DNA of 13,124 nucleotides from Deltaproteobacteria bacterium. Its GTDB lineage: Bacteria; Desulfobacterota; Desulfobacteria; Desulfobacterales; Desulfatirhabdiaceae. The translations under genes and the position numbers were made by a program. Shown here piece after piece: positions 5,155-12,266 of the stretch. The notes below the pieces were generated by a model. That model saw nothing but the letters and a program-made list of their open reading frames with translations, ran no database searches and was not told where the DNA came from. The first letter of the stretch is position 1. Every line of letters starts with the position of its first letter. The stretch lies in the NCBI GenBank assembly GCA_026388755.1, contig JAPLJE010000687.1:1-13124 (forward strand), written 5' to 3'.

Positions 5155-6333
5155 ATGAAACATTATAAAAACGGGTTAATAAAACCTCCCATACTGAGGT
5201 CTGGGGTGGAGAAGGAAAGGGAAAGGCATGCAACATGGCTGGAGCTCCTGTATGATCTTGTTTTTGTTGCCGCCATCTCGCAGCTTTCTGTGAATCTGAA
5301 CAAAGATTATTCTTTTTTTGGATTTCTCAATTTCTCGATCCTCTTTATACCGGTCTGGTGGGCATGGATAGGCCACACATTCTACCTGACTCGCTTTGAT
5401 TCAGATGATGTTATCCACCGTCTTCTCACAATGGTACAGATTGTGGCCGTTGCATCGCTTATCGTGCATGTACCCAGCGCCCTGGGCGAAAGTACAAATG
5501 GCTTTGCTCTTTCCTATGCAGCAGTGCGCTCTATGCTGGTGCTTGAATACTGGCGGGCCGGAAGGCATAACCGACCCGTTCGTCCTCTCGTTAATCGTTA
5601 TATGATCGGTTTTGGATGTGCGGCTGCCTTATGGGTGGTATCGACATTCATACCGATGCCCCATCGCTTTATTGTATGGTATCTTGCAATAGGGGTGGAC
5701 TTCTTTGCCCCTTTGACCGCTGGAGCCCTTCATGTCAAGTTCCCTCCCCATCTTGTGCACCTTCCTGAGCGCTTCGGTCTCTTTACGATCATTGTGATTG
5801 GTGAGGCCGTTGTCAGCATTGTCATGGGCATTAAAGCAGGACATTTGATTTCCTCATCGGCTGCTGCTGCCATTATGGGGCTAATTATTGTCTTTACGCT
5901 TTGGTGGGGATACTTTGATGGAGTCAAGGGTGCCGGAACAAGACAGCTTACCTCAAAGGATCATGTAAGGGCTTATCAACAATGGCTTTATTCACACTTA
6001 CCGCTTACCATGGCTATCGCTTCCATTGCAGTTGGTATCAGGCGGGTTATGGCGCTGCCCGCTTCGGAGATGCTTCCTTTTCAGGAGTCATGGATTCTTT
6101 CCGCCTCGATAGGGATTTGTATGCTGTCACTCAATACGATCTTTCTCTCCTCATATCCCGGCAGGCCACCTGACGAGGCGTTGCGTTTCGTATGCCCACA
6201 CTACGCCCTGGCTTTCTTGGCCTGCGTAGTCGGCGGCTTGGGGACCATCATTTCTGGCATCGCGGTTCTGGGGATATTGACAGCTTTAAGTGTCCTACTG
6301 ATTCTCTTTTCTCTCCGGTACCTACCTGAATAG
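5155..6333 (+). CDS. Low temperature requirement protein A (LtrA) family membrane protein
   Basis: The 392-residue product has the LtrA-family signature at its N-terminus: RHATWLELLYDLVFVAAISQL at residues about 25-45, preceded by the short polar lead PPILRSGVEKERE. About ten to twelve hydrophobic segments follow through the whole length, with the family's ERFGLFTIIVIGEAVVSIV motif at about 203-222 and FTLWWGYFD near 247. Length matches the family (about 380-400). LtrA was first linked to growth at low temperature in Listeria; its biochemical role is not established. The run TTGGGGGA ends immediately before the ATG, an unusually close ribosome binding site. The gene begins 17 bases after the broken redoxin and, unlike the three genes before it, is fully intact. 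Confidence 0.9.
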   Translation: MKHYKNGLIKPPILRSGVEKERERHATWLELLYDLVFVAAISQLSVNLNKDYSFFGFLNFSILFIPVWWAWIGHTFYLTRFDSDDVIHRLLTMVQIVAVASLIVHVPSALGESTNGFALSYAAVRSMLVLEYWRAGRHNRPVRPLVNRYMIGFGCAAALWVVSTFIPMPHRFIVWYLAIGVDFFAPLTAGALHVKFPPHLVHLPERFGLFTIIVIGEAVVSIVMGIKAGHLISSSAAAAIMGLIIVFTLWWGYFDGVKGAGTRQLTSKDHVRAYQQWLYSHLPLTMAIASIAVGIRRVMALPASEMLPFQESWILSASIGICMLSLNTIFLSSYPGRPPDEALRFVCPHYALAFLACVVGGLGTIISGIAVLGILTALSVLLILFSLRYLPE

Positions 6334-6459
6334 GAAAAAATCCCATGTCCAAACAAGAAAACCATTGGTACACTTTCAATACGGTCTCATCATAAAAAAT
6401 TAATTTCTGTATTTTCGTTTTTCACCTAACACCATTCTCACAATTAGAAAAGATTCAAG

Positions 6460-6990
6460 ATGCTGAAAAAAATGTGTTCCATCATAGTATTTTTCATTCT
6501 GGCGTTTCCATTACTGGCACAAAGTTTTGACTGCAATAAACCGGATTTTGGTGCCCGCATCGAGGATCTGAACAAAGATGGATTTTTCATAAAGTACATG
6601 GAAAAAGGGGGGATATCCTATTACAACTATACTGGGGTATGCCGCATGGATATGCATGATCATGTCAACCCTTCGATTTCATATGCTTTTATCGATAACC
6701 AATTGTATGCACGGATTATCAATGTGTCAGGTGAAAAGGACAGTCTTGAGGTTATAAGAAAAAGAATGGAAGGACACATTTCTAAGCAAATCGGCACACT
6801 ACCAGTTGAAATGAAACAGGACGGTGACTGGTGGATGTACCAATGGTTCAATGAAAAAGAGAAATTAAAATATAAGGTCAAAATACACAGCAAAACAAAG
6901 GAGGCCAAAGCTGTATTTTACTACGAACCTCTTCGAGCTAAACTGAAACTTATGAATGAGGCAGATGACCCAAAGTCACTGGTGGATTGA
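6460..6990 (+). CDS. Hypothetical secreted protein, 176 aa
   Basis: I do not recognise this family. The N-terminus is a textbook signal peptide: MLKKM, a hydrophobic core (CSIIVFFILAFPLL), and a likely cut after AQS. The mature protein begins FDCNKPDFGARIEDLNKDG and has two cysteines (in DCNK and VCRM) that could form a disulfide. It is rich in aromatic residues (GISYYNYTG, DWWMYQWFN) and lysine, and looks like a compact periplasmic domain. No catalytic motif stands out. The ribosome binding site is weak. A 126-base gap separates it from the LtrA gene; that gap is AT-rich and shows no clear promoter or terminator. It may be part of the same accessory block. Confidence 0.72.
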   Translation: MLKKMCSIIVFFILAFPLLAQSFDCNKPDFGARIEDLNKDGFFIKYMEKGGISYYNYTGVCRMDMHDHVNPSISYAFIDNQLYARIINVSGEKDSLEVIRKRMEGHISKQIGTLPVEMKQDGDWWMYQWFNEKEKLKYKVKIHSKTKEAKAVFYYEPLRAKLKLMNEADDPKSLVD

Positions 6991-7131
6991 TTTTCGGTAC
7001 AATTTAAAGGGAATGAAAACGCCTGTAAGTTTTTACGAAAACGATACAGCATGTTACAGATTCATCATCCCAAGGGAAGTCTGTTTATCATTTCAACTTC
7101 AGTAAGTGAGAAAAATAAGGAACGCTCGAAT

Positions 7132-7707
7132 ATGAAAGTCGTAGCATTTAATGGAAGTCCGCGGGTAAATGGTAATACCTTGCAGAGTCTCAAAATTGTT
7201 TTGGCGGAAATAGCGAAGGAAGGAATAGAGACGGAAATCATCCAATTAGGTGGCCGTAAAGTTTTTGGCTGCTTGGCCTGTGGCAAATGTCGGGAAACTA
7301 AAGATAACCGGTGTTCACGCAAGGACGATGAGATGAATACTTTTATTCAGAAAATGGGAGAGGCTGATGGAATCATTATCGGTTCACTTACCTACTTCAG
7401 TAATGTGAGTTCGGAAGTGAAGGCCCTTATCGACCGTTACGGTTATGTTTCGAAGTCCAACGGAGGTGTAATGTTGAAGGGAAAAGTAGGCGCTTCAGTC
7501 ATTTCTGCCCGTAGAGCAGGCTCAACCTTTACCTACTCTGCCATCAACTTCTTCTTTGGTATAGCCGAAATGATCATTTGCAGTTCAAATTATTGGAATA
7601 TGACATTATCCCGTGATCCAGGCGATGTCCAAAATGATGCTGAAGGCATCCAAACGTTCCAAACCCTTGGTAAAAACATGGCAAAGCTCTTAAAACAGGT
7701 TCGGTAA
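7132..7707 (+). CDS. Flavodoxin-fold NAD(P)H-dependent FMN reductase family protein
   Basis: The 191-residue product starts MKVVAFNGSPRVNGNT, the phosphate-binding loop of the FMN reductase (PF03358) branch of the flavodoxin fold. GCLACGKC at 46-53, with a further cysteine at 61, is the cysteine cluster seen in many anaerobe members of this family, in some of which such clusters bind iron-sulfur centres. GSLTYFSNVSSEVKALIDR at about 92-110 corresponds to the second FMN-contact loop. It should move electrons between NAD(P)H, FMN and an unknown acceptor in the cytoplasm. The start at 7132 is preferred because AAGGA lies ten bases upstream and the motif begins at once; an in-frame reading from 7051 adds 27 residues without family similarity. 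It is followed after 12 bases by the DUF3795 gene. Confidence 0.88.
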   Translation: MKVVAFNGSPRVNGNTLQSLKIVLAEIAKEGIETEIIQLGGRKVFGCLACGKCRETKDNRCSRKDDEMNTFIQKMGEADGIIIGSLTYFSNVSSEVKALIDRYGYVSKSNGGVMLKGKVGASVISARRAGSTFTYSAINFFFGIAEMIICSSNYWNMTLSRDPGDVQNDAEGIQTFQTLGKNMAKLLKQVR

Positions 7708-7719
7708 TATGGAGGATCT

Positions 7720-8157
7720 ATGAAAGAGAAGATAAATTTAACTGCTCCTTGCGGACTGGACTGCTTCAACTGCGACATTCACGAGAACAATCTGACAAAT
7801 GAGCTTGCCGAATTGATTCAAACCAAAATGGGTGTACCAAAGGGAGAAATTGCTTGCAAAGGGTGTCGCCAACAAGACGGAAAGCATTTCCATTTACCGG
7901 CAGATGGGTGCGCTACGTTGAATTGTGTAAAAGCAAAGGGTGTAGAGTTTTGCTGTGACTGCAATGATTTCCCGTGCGCATTTCTCGCACCGACGGCTGA
8001 TAAGGCCGCTCAGTATCCTCATAACATGAAAATTTACAATCTTTGCCGGATTAAGAAGGTTGGTCTTGAATATTGGATAGAAGAAGAAAAAGCCGGACAA
8101 ATACGAAAGAAATACTTCACTGGAAAATTTATTGTTGGGAAAGGGCATGCGGAATGA
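7720..8157 (+). CDS. DUF3795 domain protein, cysteine-rich
   Basis: The start ATG has an excellent ribosome binding site (GGAGG, four bases upstream). The product opens APCGLDCFNCDIH and continues ACKGCRQQDG (46-49), then cysteines at 64 and 69, and VEFCCDCNDFPC (78-86). This ordered cysteine pattern is that of DUF3795 (PF12675), a family common in anaerobes whose cysteines are presumed to bind metal. The C-terminal third is a helical tail with a lysine-rich end. Length (145 residues) is usual for the family. Only 12 bases separate it from the flavodoxin-fold reductase upstream, so the two are almost certainly one operon and may work together in redox or metal handling; that link is inference. 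Confidence 0.85.
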   Translation: MKEKINLTAPCGLDCFNCDIHENNLTNELAELIQTKMGVPKGEIACKGCRQQDGKHFHLPADGCATLNCVKAKGVEFCCDCNDFPCAFLAPTADKAAQYPHNMKIYNLCRIKKVGLEYWIEEEKAGQIRKKYFTGKFIVGKGHAE

Positions 8158-8177
8158 GTGGTACTGGATAATATAAA

Positions 8178-8202
8178 CATTAAAACAAATCATTCTTTAA
8201 TG
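8178..8202. repeat. AT-rich inverted repeat after the DUF3795 gene
   Basis: CATTAAA (8178-8184) pairs with TTTAATG (8196-8202) around an 11-base loop, 20 bases after the stop codon. It could be a weak transcription end, but has no GC stem or T run. Confidence 0.3.
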
Positions 8203-8301
8203 AAAGATGGAGGGGCCGACTGCGCCAGTGTTCTACAATCAGGCTGTTGTGCAAAGCGATTATCCCCATACAGATGGATAAAAATCATCGCAGCCCCCCA
8301 G

Positions 8302-8356
8302 CATTGGTGCGGTCGAAAACTTTGGAATTGATGTGAGAAATGCTACAGCACCAATG
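8302..8356. repeat. 9-bp perfect inverted repeat with long loop
   Basis: CATTGGTGC (8302-8310) and GCACCAATG (8348-8356) are exact complements 37 bases apart. It lies in the roughly 290-base gap between the DUF3795 gene and the minus-strand cassette, next to the attC site. There is no T run, so it is not a standard terminator; purpose unknown. No gene is supported in this gap. Confidence 0.5.
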
Positions 8357-8378
8357 AATAATCAGTCATGGAGCAGCC

Positions 8379-8454
8379 GCATAACACCGCAAATAATCGG
8401 CTGCGAATGAAGCACAGCGGAATTTATAGTCCGAGTTAATTTGCTTTGTTATGT
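8379..8454 (-). repeat. Integron attC site (cassette recombination site)
   Basis: Read on the minus strand: CATAACA (R'', 8453-8447), two bases, GCAAAT and a continuation to CTCGG (L''), a 30-base terminal part, CCGATTATTTGC (L'), two bases, TGTTATG (R', 8386-8380), then C. R''/R' pair over 7 bp and L''/L' over 12 bp, with two unpaired extra bases on the L'' side only (8435 and 8438 or 8439). That asymmetric bulge pattern defines attC sites and sets their orientation. The stop codon of the adjacent minus-strand gene lies inside R'', as is typical for cassettes. No integron integrase is present in the window. Confidence 0.75.
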
Positions 8455-8712
8455 GTTCTTCCTCTTCTTTCGCAACACGAGTTTAATCGAGATATAAGGG
8501 AACAAGAAAAATATAATGGCACAAATTTTGGTAAAGGCTATTCCCCAATAATTTAATAAAGTAAAATCATGCCTGCTTAATTCGAACCGTCCTGCTTGGA
8601 TGCTATACGCCCAGTTTCCTGCCAACAAAAAGAAAGCAAACCATAATAGCAATAGAGCATAACACAGAAGAAAACCTCGATCCAGTAAATAGTCTTGTTC
8701 GTCCATATTCAT
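8449..8712 (-). CDS. Small DUF6868-like membrane protein, integron cassette gene
   Basis: The 87-residue product starts MNMDEQDYLLDRG and has two long hydrophobic stretches: about 14-34 (FLLCYALLLLWFAFFLLAGNW) and 55-79 (YWGIAFTKICAIIFFLFPYISIKLV), linked by a polar loop (QAGRFELSRHDF) and closed by a strongly basic tail (LRKKRKNT). The order 'hydrophobic helix, polar F-x-L-S loop, K-I...FFLFPYI helix' resembles the DUF6868 family of small inner-membrane proteins; their role is unknown. Its TAA stop (8451-8449) is embedded in the R'' part of the attC site, so gene plus attC form a cassette. The 220 bases upstream, toward the slipin gene, hold no further gene and no clear second attC. No strong ribosome binding site is visible. 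Confidence 0.75.
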   Translation of the reverse strand: MNMDEQDYLLDRGFLLCYALLLLWFAFFLLAGNWAYSIQAGRFELSRHDFTLLNYWGIAFTKICAIIFFLFPYISIKLVLRKKRKNT

Positions 8713-8933
8713 GTCAGATACTCATCCATTTGGTCATCATCAGCAATTCAAATACGATTAAGGATTCATCAGTATTTAATAATCGATTTCAGTTTTCAGA
8801 TGAAACATGAATCAGGGCCGGACATCTCACCCTAGTCCCTGAAAAGTTATACCACTAAAAGCGTTAACGCCAGCTGTCCACTGTTGCGCCACTGTCTTTT
8901 CATGTCCCGAATTGCTGCAACATGCCTGATTTT

Positions 8934-9692
8934 TTATTGCCTGGACAGATAATCGTTTAACTTACCGGACAGCGTTATCATGTCGGATGGCATCAAGACG
9001 ACAGTGGTTGTGTTCTTATCCGCGCCGATTTCCTGAACCATCTGCATGCGGCGCAGTTCCAGAGCCAAGGGATTGGCCGCAATAATTTTTGAAGCTTCGG
9101 ACAGTTTTAGCGACGCTTCGCATTCAGCATCGGCCTTGATAAGGCGCGCACGTTTTTCGCGTATGGCTTCGGCTTCCATCGCCATAACTCGCTGCATAGA
9201 GTCTGGAATTTCAACATCCTTCATTTCAACAATTTCAACTTTGATGCCCCACGGCTCTGTCGCCTCGTCGATAATTTTCAGCAATGTGCTGTTAATCGTG
9301 TCACGTTCTTTTAAGACCTCATCAAGTAGATGCTGACCAATAATGTTACGCAGACTGGTCAATGCCACCTGATAAACAGCCGACTGGTAATTCTGCACGG
9401 CAATGATAGCCTTTTCAGGATCACATATTTTGTACCACAAGACGGCGTTAATTTTTACGGTCACGCTGTCCTTGGTAATTGTCTCTTGCTGCTCCACTTC
9501 GACAGTGACAGTACGCAGATCTACCATCGCCTGTCTTTCAATCAGAGGAATAATCCAATAAAGTCCGGGGCCCTTGAGAGTTTGATAGCGCCCTAGACGA
9601 AACACGACACCTCGTTCGTATTCCTGAGCGATTCTAAAACCAGAAATAAAAAACATAACAATAATTGCGATAAATATTAGAAATGGCTGCAT
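8934..9692 (-). CDS. Slipin, SPFH/Band 7 family membrane protein
   Basis: The 252-residue product begins with one membrane segment (about 2-19, QPFLIFIAIIVMFFISGF) followed directly by the SPFH domain: RIAQEYERGVVFRLGRYQ at 20-37, GPGLYWIIPLIER at 41-53, DLRTVTVEVEQQETITKD and the VKINAVLWYKICDPEKA strand. The C-terminal part is the alanine/glutamate-rich coiled region (MEAEAIREKRARLIKADAE) and ends VVLMPSDM, as usual for slipins. Slipins form membrane-bound oligomers and are often encoded beside an NfeD protein; no NfeD gene is visible here. The start has GAGG eight bases upstream. It is separated by 145 bases from the HD-GYP gene behind it, in which I see no definite promoter. Length is normal. 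Confidence 0.93.
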   Translation of the reverse strand: MQPFLIFIAIIVMFFISGFRIAQEYERGVVFRLGRYQTLKGPGLYWIIPLIERQAMVDLRTVTVEVEQQETITKDSVTVKINAVLWYKICDPEKAIIAVQNYQSAVYQVALTSLRNIIGQHLLDEVLKERDTINSTLLKIIDEATEPWGIKVEIVEMKDVEIPDSMQRVMAMEAEAIREKRARLIKADAECEASLKLSEASKIIAANPLALELRRMQMVQEIGADKNTTTVVLMPSDMITLSGKLNDYLSRQ

Positions 9693-9837
9693 ATGGTAGC
9701 CCTCACTTGTTTAAATAGGTCTTAAATCAATGGGATAATGTAACATTTTCATCCTTCGTTGTGCCCGCTCTAGGCATGGTCGTTATTGAGTTTATCTGCA
9801 ACCCATCCTTGAAAACAGGAATAACTGGCACTTTTCG

Positions 9838-12198
9838 TCAGTTTGCGCTTGCCGTATGGGTATCGGAAATTTCTATGACCAATGCGCTGTCAAGCAATTG
9901 GTGAAATTTTAGATGCAAATAATAATCGTCAAACGGAGGAGAACTGACAGCAACAACTGTTCCGATTTGACTTATCGTCCGGCTGGTACCTTTAACTGTT
10001 ATGATCAGTTTCAGTTCCATTTTACGACCCACCAATAACTGTGCAATCTCTTTCTTGACCAGTTTGATAATACAAGTCAAGCCTGAAACAGAAATATCGT
10101 CAATAACGCCCCTGAAGGGTTTTCCTACAGAAGCTCCGGAGGAACTCAATATCTGAAGAATCGCATTGCCTTCAATGCGGAAACGCCTCTCGGATCTTCC
10201 GTCCAGACCTTTCTTCTTCAACAGATCGTGAGCTTTTTCAAATTTCAGGCAGTATTTTTGAAGCTTTGACTCAAGTACCGGAAATTTCTCTTTCCACTCC
10301 TGCAAGACTCTTTTTTCCAGAAAATTGACCATTACTTTGGAAATGGGTGAAACAGTGGTAGTACAGACGCTGTTGTAAAAAAAAGTTTCTATTCCCAAAA
10401 TATCGCCTGGATTTATCTGTTTCAGCAAAACTTCTTGTCCGTTATGTCTGAAGAGCATTTGCAGTTGTCCTTGATTGACAAAATACAAATTTGAATTGAC
10501 TTCACCCTGGACAAAAAGAGGCTGATCTCTGTTATATGAGGCCTCCTTCATGGAATAATACAAGCAAGTTCCCTCCTCCTTACCAAGCATCTGATAAAGA
10601 TCGATCCATATCTCTTGATGATCCTGGGTCATACCTTTTTGTTTTTCCTGCTCAATGATCTCCGCAGAGTTGATGATTTCGTTCAACGCCATTGAATCAA
10701 TCTCATAAAGCTTTTCTCTTAATAATTCTGCTTTTGTAAAGTTTTTTTCCTTAGCACATGTCACGATCAAGTGAAATAATGTAGAGACAGCAGCATCTAT
10801 CCTATTTTCAGCGAGATGCTGGTCAACTAGTTGCTCCAATCTGAGATTATTCTCCATAACTGTATCCTCTTTTTGGTGACTACCGGCATCCAGAATCTGA
10901 TCGTTTGCCTTTTCAGTCGGGATTTCTGAAAGCTGGGGTGATTCTGTTTTCAAATCGGATTGTCCTAATTCTGATGAATTCATTGGTGTCAATATCCGGT
11001 TGTTCTGCGATTCTTCATTGGGTTGCAGATCCTCCGGATTTATCATTTTAAGAAACATATCCACAAGGATCGGGTTAAAAGTGGTTCCCTTTTCCTTTCG
11101 AAGAATATCTTCTATCTGCTTGAATGTCTTGGGCTCATTATAAGCCCGCCTACTTCTCAAAGCATCAAATACATCAGCGATGGTAATCGTTTGCGCCACA
11201 ATATTCGGCTTCCAGCCTGGCCTGATGAAGGGATATCCAGTCCCATCATATTTCAGATGGTGTTCAATAGCGGAAAGTATCACTATTTTGGGTATTCCCA
11301 CAAGTTTCATTAAAAGAAGCCCGCCCTTGAGAGAATGGGTTTCAATAATCGCTCGCTCTTCCTGAGTTAGCATTCCGGTTTTATTAAGAATTTCATCTGG
11401 GATGAATGACTTTCCCACATCATGGAGTAAAGCTGCGATTCCGGCTTCAAGCAGTTGTTTTCCGTTTACCCCCATCTTGCCAACCAAACTCATGGTTAAA
11501 ATGGCGACATTTATCAAATGGGTATACGTATATTCATGAAATGACTTGACGGTTCCCAGCAAATAAATCGGGCTGATGTTTCGTTGCAACTCACTCATAA
11601 ATTTTTTCATGATTTGACCCACATCGCGGAAATCTATTTGTTTCTCTTGATGGATCTTGAGGTATTGTTCTGCTAATTCGTACGATAGCTGATCTGCTGT
11701 CAATTCAGCGTTATGGCTACTCCGCCCGGATAATTTTTGGGGTGTTTCGGCTTCGCCAGGGTTCTCATTTTCCCCGCTGACATCGCTCTCGTTTATCCTG
11801 AGCACGACCTTTCCCAGTTTGATGCATTCTCTTGAGATAATGGAAGTGCTGTCAGCGGAAGCCAGATCCATCACAAACTGATGGAATTCATTTTCTTGAA
11901 GCCCAGGGGAAAAGGTTACACTTTCTATCCCCTTGCCCTTCAGAATTCGGGTAAATTTCACGATTGCTGGAGAAACATATTTAAGCCGGCGACGATTTAC
12001 CACAATGTCTTCTCCCGCAAGAAACAGCATTATGGGTTCGTCAACCTGCATCAAGTCCAGCAACTCACCATAAGCCCTTCCCAGATTGCCAGAAATACTG
12101 GAATTGTGCGAAAGGTAGAGCCGATGACTGCTGATCGCAGCATTGATCAAATAAAGGATTTGGATGAGCTTTTCTTGAAATTCAGAGTCCTTCATCAT
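9838..12198 (-). CDS. HD-GYP domain protein with cyclic-nucleotide-binding and PilZ domains
   Basis: A large cytoplasmic signalling protein. In the numbering of the full 794-codon frame: residues 10-150 form an N-terminal domain I cannot name (LYLSHN...EPIMLFLAGEDIVVNRRRL). Residues 225-395 are an HD-GYP domain with LLHDVGK (HD at 267-268), ETHSLKGG (H296) and EHHLKYDGTGYP (320-331), so c-di-GMP phosphodiesterase activity is expected. A linker (400-460) and helical part (460-545) follow. Residues about 550-660 resemble a cNMP-binding domain (LFVQGEVNSNLYFVNQGQL, INPGDILG). Residues 676-785 are a PilZ domain with RSERR (R676, R680) and DISVSG (709-714), the two c-di-GMP contact motifs. ATG 12198 is preferred because GAGAT precedes it; 12222 adds eight residues without a ribosome binding site. 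Probably co-transcribed with the HEAT-like gene upstream. Confidence 0.92.
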   Translation of the reverse strand: MMKDSEFQEKLIQILYLINAAISSHRLYLSHNSSISGNLGRAYGELLDLMQVDEPIMLFLAGEDIVVNRRRLKYVSPAIVKFTRILKGKGIESVTFSPGLQENEFHQFVMDLASADSTSIISRECIKLGKVVLRINESDVSGENENPGEAETPQKLSGRSSHNAELTADQLSYELAEQYLKIHQEKQIDFRDVGQIMKKFMSELQRNISPIYLLGTVKSFHEYTYTHLINVAILTMSLVGKMGVNGKQLLEAGIAALLHDVGKSFIPDEILNKTGMLTQEERAIIETHSLKGGLLLMKLVGIPKIVILSAIEHHLKYDGTGYPFIRPGWKPNIVAQTITIADVFDALRSRRAYNEPKTFKQIEDILRKEKGTTFNPILVDMFLKMINPEDLQPNEESQNNRILTPMNSSELGQSDLKTESPQLSEIPTEKANDQILDAGSHQKEDTVMENNLRLEQLVDQHLAENRIDAAVSTLFHLIVTCAKEKNFTKAELLREKLYEIDSMALNEIINSAEIIEQEKQKGMTQDHQEIWIDLYQMLGKEEGTCLYYSMKEASYNRDQPLFVQGEVNSNLYFVNQGQLQMLFRHNGQEVLLKQINPGDILGIETFFYNSVCTTTVSPISKVMVNFLEKRVLQEWKEKFPVLESKLQKYCLKFEKAHDLLKKKGLDGRSERRFRIEGNAILQILSSSGASVGKPFRGVIDDISVSGLTCIIKLVKKEIAQLLVGRKMELKLIITVKGTSRTISQIGTVVAVSSPPFDDYYLHLKFHQLLDSALVIEISDTHTASAN

Positions 12199-12243
12199 TG
12201 ATGATCTCGTGAAAAAGTGCATGACGACAGAGAACCGGTCGCG

Positions 12244-12258
12244 GAGAGAAATTCTCTC
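12244..12258. repeat. Short inverted repeat between the HEAT-like and HD-GYP genes
   Basis: GAGAGAA and TTCTCTC flank a single A. The 7-bp arms are too close to form a full hairpin, so it might be a dimer-binding operator or chance. It lies 8 bases downstream (minus-strand sense) of the HEAT-like stop codon. Confidence 0.25.
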
Positions 12259-12266
12259 ATTACTGT

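Noticed and set aside
8813..8870. Palindromic bits (CAGGG...CCCTG, GCGTTAACGC) upstream of the cassette gene as another attC
   Set aside because: They lack the paired R and L box arrangement with an asymmetric bulge, and no matching partner box was found.
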